Below are positions 60,918 to 64,000 of a DNA stretch of 64,000 bases, piece by piece; the first letter of the stretch is position 1, and each line of letters opens with the position of its first letter. The DNA lies in contig JAJPEN010000015.1 in the NCBI GenBank assembly GCA_021166835.1, forward strand, positions 1-64,000, read 5' to 3'. The notes under the pieces were generated by a model that worked only from the letters and a program-made list of their open reading frames with translations, searched no databases and was not told where the DNA came from. Source of the DNA: Burkholderiaceae bacterium. GTDB lineage: Bacteria > Pseudomonadota > Gammaproteobacteria > Burkholderiales > Burkholderiaceae. Position numbers and translations under genes: made by a program.

Positions 60918-61581
60918 CGATGCGCAGCCTCGCGCCGTCCTGGGTGACGAGTGCGGGCACCTGACGAATCCCGAGCTTCGTCGTGAGCGCGCCTTGCTGA
61001 TCGTAGAAGACCGGCCGTTGCCAGCGCCGCATCAACTCGAGGTACGAGCCGCCGGTGAGGATCACTTTCACTTTCCCATCGCGTTCGTCGATGAGTTTGC
61101 GGGCGTACAGGAGCTGCTTCGTATCGCGCGCATCGAAGAAGAGCAGCGCCTGGCTCAACGCGACGACATCGAGCGGATTGACGCGCGTGCCGGGAGCGAC
61201 GAGGACGCGCCCATCGATGTCGCGGACCGCTTCGTGCACGACGATGCTCGGGTCGAAGTAGAAGTGCCGCGCCTGCGTGGTGCGGGCGAGTCCGGTGACC
61301 GGCTGCGGGTGCTCGACGTTTTTCCGAGCACCGGCGAGCGCTTCGCGCTGCAAGCGCGCGAGCGTGCCGTCCTCGCTTGCCGTGCGCAGTCGTGCAAGGA
61401 TCACTTCGAGCAGGTTCGGCTCGGCAACCGGATAGACCGGACCGATCACGCCGATTTCGCGCGCGTGCAGCGGGGCGGTTGCGGCGATGAGCATCACGAC
61501 AAGCGCGAAGATCGACGCTGCGGGTCGCGCAAGGCGGCGGCCGTCCAGGGCACTGATGGACGTCGGATCAGAAGAGCGCAT
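60904..61581 (-). CDS. traW: Conjugation protein TraW
   Basis: A 225-residue exported protein, signal peptide ASIFALVVMLIAATAPLHA, followed by REIGVIGPVYPVAEPNLLEVI and HFYFDPSIVV, both TraW-family hallmarks. It helps pilus assembly with TrbC. It overlaps both the S26 peptidase gene and traU. Confidence 0.92.
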   Translation of the reverse strand: MRSSDPTSISALDGRRLARPAASIFALVVMLIAATAPLHAREIGVIGPVYPVAEPNLLEVILARLRTASEDGTLARLQREALAGARKNVEHPQPVTGLARTTQARHFYFDPSIVVHEAVRDIDGRVLVAPGTRVNPLDVVALSQALLFFDARDTKQLLYARKLIDERDGKVKVILTGGSYLELMRRWQRPVFYDQQGALTTKLGIRQVPALVTQDGARLRIDELR

Positions 61582-62119
61582 CGGCTCGTCCGATGACCTG
61601 AGACGCGTGGATCCAGCCGGTCAGCGCATATCGCGAGTCGAGGCTGTCGGGGTGCGTAGCCTGAACGTAGAAACGGTTCGGCGGAATACGTCCGGTCGGT
61701 CCGGGTTCGAGTGGATGGCCGGTGCGTGCGAATGGCTTGGGCGCACCGACCGGTTTGTCGTTCACGCGAAAGCCTTGTGCATCGTGCATGACGTCGTCGC
61801 CGGGGATACCGGCGAGCACCTTGATGAAGGTGACGCCTGCCGGGTAGGGGCCGCCACCGGCCCAGCGAAAGGCAACGTAATCGCCCCGCTCAGGGTGCTC
61901 GCCCTTGTGGATGAGGAAGACCCGGTATGGAAGGCTCGGCGAGGCGTTCACACCGAGCGTGTAACGCGCCTGGAACCAGAGCGCCGCAGCAGCGATGGCA
62001 AGGTAGACAAATCTCCAGCGCTTCAGGTGTCCGATGCTGCGCAAGGCGAACGCGCGCAGCCGCACTCGGGCGCTCAATTCGAAACGGTCGTCGCGGTGAT
62101 GCAGGAACAGGGTGCGCAT
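61568..62119 (-). CDS. S26-type signal peptidase of the conjugation system
   Basis: A 183-residue peptidase of the LepB/TraF (S26) family, with one N-terminal membrane helix (FVYLAIAAAALWF). Catalytic Ser lies in NASPSLPYRVF and the Lys in FIKVLAGIPGD. In conjugation systems such enzymes process pilin or other exported parts. F itself uses the host signal peptidase, so this gene marks the R27/SXT-like branch. Between a trbI-like gene and traW. Confidence 0.9.
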   Translation of the reverse strand: MRTLFLHHRDDRFELSARVRLRAFALRSIGHLKRWRFVYLAIAAAALWFQARYTLGVNASPSLPYRVFLIHKGEHPERGDYVAFRWAGGGPYPAGVTFIKVLAGIPGDDVMHDAQGFRVNDKPVGAPKPFARTGHPLEPGPTGRIPPNRFYVQATHPDSLDSRYALTGWIHASQVIGRADALF

Positions 62120-62132
62120 GCGCGTGGCCCGC

Positions 62133-62498
62133 TCAAAGACCGAGGCGACGCTGCACGCCCGGCGTCAGATCCGGCAGTGCGGGCTCGGCGCTGATCACAG
62201 CACCGCGCGCGAGCACGATGCAGCGGCACTCGTGCGGCAGCGTCTGCAGCAGCATGCTCATTTCGGTGCCGAAACCAGCTGCCTCATGCAGGGCGGCAGC
62301 GCGCTCGGCCTCGCTCGCATCAGGCTTCACGAGCACCGCGGCAATCTGTGATTCCTTGCTCTGATAGAGCTGTGCCACATCGAGCACGGCCAACGCGGGC
62401 AGCGGCGTCGGCATGAGCCACAGGCCGGCGGCGCCGATCAGGGCGCAGGCGACGAGCGCATTCAGAGCGATGAGTGTGGCGACGTTGCGGCCCCTCAT
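62133..62498 (-). CDS. trbI: TrbI-like F-type conjugation protein
   Basis: A 121-residue protein with one N-terminal membrane helix (ALNALVACALIGAAGLWLM) and a periplasmic part. Position between traC and the S26 peptidase and general build fit F-type TrbI, which affects pilus retraction. Sequence similarity by eye is modest. Starts overlap the traC stop by four bases. Confidence 0.6.
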   Translation of the reverse strand: MRGRNVATLIALNALVACALIGAAGLWLMPTPLPALAVLDVAQLYQSKESQIAAVLVKPDASEAERAAALHEAAGFGTEMSMLLQTLPHECRCIVLARGAVISAEPALPDLTPGVQRRLGL

Positions 62499-64000
62499 GC
62501 GAGCCCCCGTTCCCGCAGCACCGCATCGATGGCCGCCGAGACGTCCAGTCCGGCGGCGCGTCTAGCGTTGATCGCGTTGAAGTCCTCGGCGCGGCTGCTG
62601 AAGAGCAGCAGGCTGTACGGGTCGACGATCAACCGTCCGATGCCGTTGCCCACCGGCGAATGGACGAAGACTTCCGAGTACGCGCCGTGCTCGGTGCGCA
62701 GCGACAGCAGCAGCCGCTTCATCGCATCGTCCATCGTCAGCTGCCCGAGCTTGTCCATCATCTCGATCGACTCGGGCTTCTGACGCAGCAGGAACATCCA
62801 GTCGGAGTTGTCCAGCGCGGCCTTGGCGGCCGGATTGCGGTAGTAGTCGTCCACCCCCTGCGTGGCCGACATGAACGCGCCCTTGTACTTGCGGGCCCGG
62901 CGGTAGCCGGCTTCGATGAATTCGGCGGTCGCGCCGCCCGAGAGCAGATCCCACGCCTCGTCGATGATCACGATCTTCTTGCGATCGCGCGAGAAGTACA
63001 TCTCGCGCGTGATCCGGTACATGACGATGAGCAGCACCACCGTCTGCAGATCCTTCTTCGCCTTGAGTTCTTCGAGCTCGAGTACGACGAGATCGGCGCC
63101 GAAGTCGATGCTGGCGTGCCCATCGAAGTACTTCCCGTAGGCACCCTCGCGCGTGTACGGATGCAACATCGCGGCGAGGTCCTGGAGTCGCCGATCCACG
63201 GCGAACACCTCGTGCGCGCTGGCGTCGCTCCCGGCGTCGAGGCGGCCCGTGGCCAGCAGGTCGTGGATGTCGGTGACGTTCATCGAGCGCCCCCTGGCCT
63301 TCCAGACCTTCTTGATCGCCGCGCCCAGCGTCGAGTACTGAAAACCGTCGAGCGGCTCGCGCGGGGAGACCATCTGCGCCAGGAGTGGCTGCAGGAGCTC
63401 CATGTCCTCGTCGATGTCTTCGACGAGCGGAAACGGATTGAGCGAGAGCGCCGCGTCTTCGGTGAATTCGATGAAGCTGCCGCCGAAGTTGCGACACGCC
63501 TTTTCGTAGGAACGCCCGACGTCGATGATCCACACACGCGCACCGGTCCCGAGATAGGCAGCGGCGATCTCGTTGAGCAGCAGCGACTTGCCCGAGCCCG
63601 AGGTGCCGGCGATCGCGACGTTGAAGTTGCCCGCCGGGTTGTCGTAGACGTCGATCTGCATGAGCTGACCCCGCCGCCCGCCCAACAGCAGCACCGGCGT
63701 GCCGGTGCCCTGCCACTCGGCGATGAGCGGCGCCAGATGCACGGCGTTGGCCGAGGTCTTGGTCGTGACGCGCTTCATGCGCTGCAGATCGGCGTGAAAC
63801 GGCGCCGAGAGCGTCATCGGCAGCGACCCGAGAAGCGCCTGCGTCATCATCATCGTGTCGCTGGAGAGTTCGAAGCCGCGCGCCCGGAAGATGGCGCGCG
63901 CGGCCTGCTCGGCGTGCGTTGCCGCCTGCGGCTCGGTGAAGAGGGCAAGCTGCAGGTTCAGATCGACGAGCTGTTGGCCGGCGTCGATCGCCTTGAGCAC
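62495..64000 (-). CDS. traC: Conjugation ATPase TraC, 5' part outside window
   Basis: C-terminal 501 residues of the VirB4-type ATPase of the mating system; the start lies beyond base 64000. Walker A is GTSGSGKSLLLNEI; Walker B is KIVIIDEAWDLLSGG; FQYSTLGAAI and ATQGVDDYY are family traits. TraC powers pilus assembly at the inner membrane. First visible gene of the tra operon read right to left. Confidence 0.93.
   Translation of the reverse strand: MLKAIDAGQQLVDLNLQLALFTEPQAATHAEQAARAIFRARGFELSSDTMMMTQALLGSLPMTLSAPFHADLQRMKRVTTKTSANAVHLAPLIAEWQGTGTPVLLLGGRRGQLMQIDVYDNPAGNFNVAIAGTSGSGKSLLLNEIAAAYLGTGARVWIIDVGRSYEKACRNFGGSFIEFTEDAALSLNPFPLVEDIDEDMELLQPLLAQMVSPREPLDGFQYSTLGAAIKKVWKARGRSMNVTDIHDLLATGRLDAGSDASAHEVFAVDRRLQDLAAMLHPYTREGAYGKYFDGHASIDFGADLVVLELEELKAKKDLQTVVLLIVMYRITREMYFSRDRKKIVIIDEAWDLLSGGATAEFIEAGYRRARKYKGAFMSATQGVDDYYRNPAAKAALDNSDWMFLLRQKPESIEMMDKLGQLTMDDAMKRLLLSLRTEHGAYSEVFVHSPVGNGIGRLIVDPYSLLLFSSRAEDFNAINARRAAGLDVSAAIDAVLRERGLA

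Overview
The window is GC-rich DNA from a proteobacterium, most likely a betaproteobacterium of the Burkholderiales. The pointers are a DUF4148 exported protein, paired czc and cus systems, and an integrative conjugative element (ICE) backbone with PFGI-1-class maintenance genes. The host assignment is an inference. I saw no rRNA, tRNA or CRISPR array.

Region 1 (1-28.8 kb) is a metal-resistance island. It holds a MerR-type regulator, a CopB-like P-type ATPase with an unusual CPD motif, and a copA-copB-cupredoxin periplasmic copper operon. A divalent-cation czcICBA-type RND system sits beside a DMT exporter with a His-rich tail. A monovalent-cation cusFCBA system follows, then a broken methyltransferase gene, a second Cu-ATPase with a cytochrome c, and a copRS-type two-component system. 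Five palindromic ATTAC/GTAAT-type sites lie upstream of the copper operons, as expected for one response-regulator regulon.

Region 2 (28.8-39.9 kb) is the ICE maintenance and replication core: AlpA-like and XRE regulators, a sigma-like factor, parA, parB, a DUF2857 gene, two winged-helix replication-type genes, a TIGR03761 (PFL_4669) protein, a DUF3577 protein, radC and a DUF932 gene. Start/stop overlaps couple parA through the second replication-type gene. Iteron-like repeats followed by a more AT-rich stretch lie inside the larger replication-type gene, in the linker of its protein. This is the layout of phage lambda ori inside gene O. Three consecutive late-core genes are each preceded by a strong GC hairpin.

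Region 3 (40.1-48.9 kb) is a cargo and defence-like island with visibly lower GC. It has a toxin-antitoxin pair, a HEPN protein with an RX4H motif, and a four-gene operon: a UmuD/LexA-like S24 peptidase, a DUF5131 three-Cys-motif protein, and two different TcmP partner proteins. A tyrosine integrase follows. The operon looks like a damage-responsive defence module and is the best candidate for a little-described system.

Region 4 (48.9-64 kb) has a DUF6880-like protein with a repeat-encoded acidic tail, small unknown genes, and an F-type conjugation operon read right to left: traC (cut by the window edge), trbI-like, an S26 peptidase, traW, traU, trbC, a traN gene pair, traF, traH and traG. 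Relaxase and coupling protein are not in view and presumably lie outside the window.
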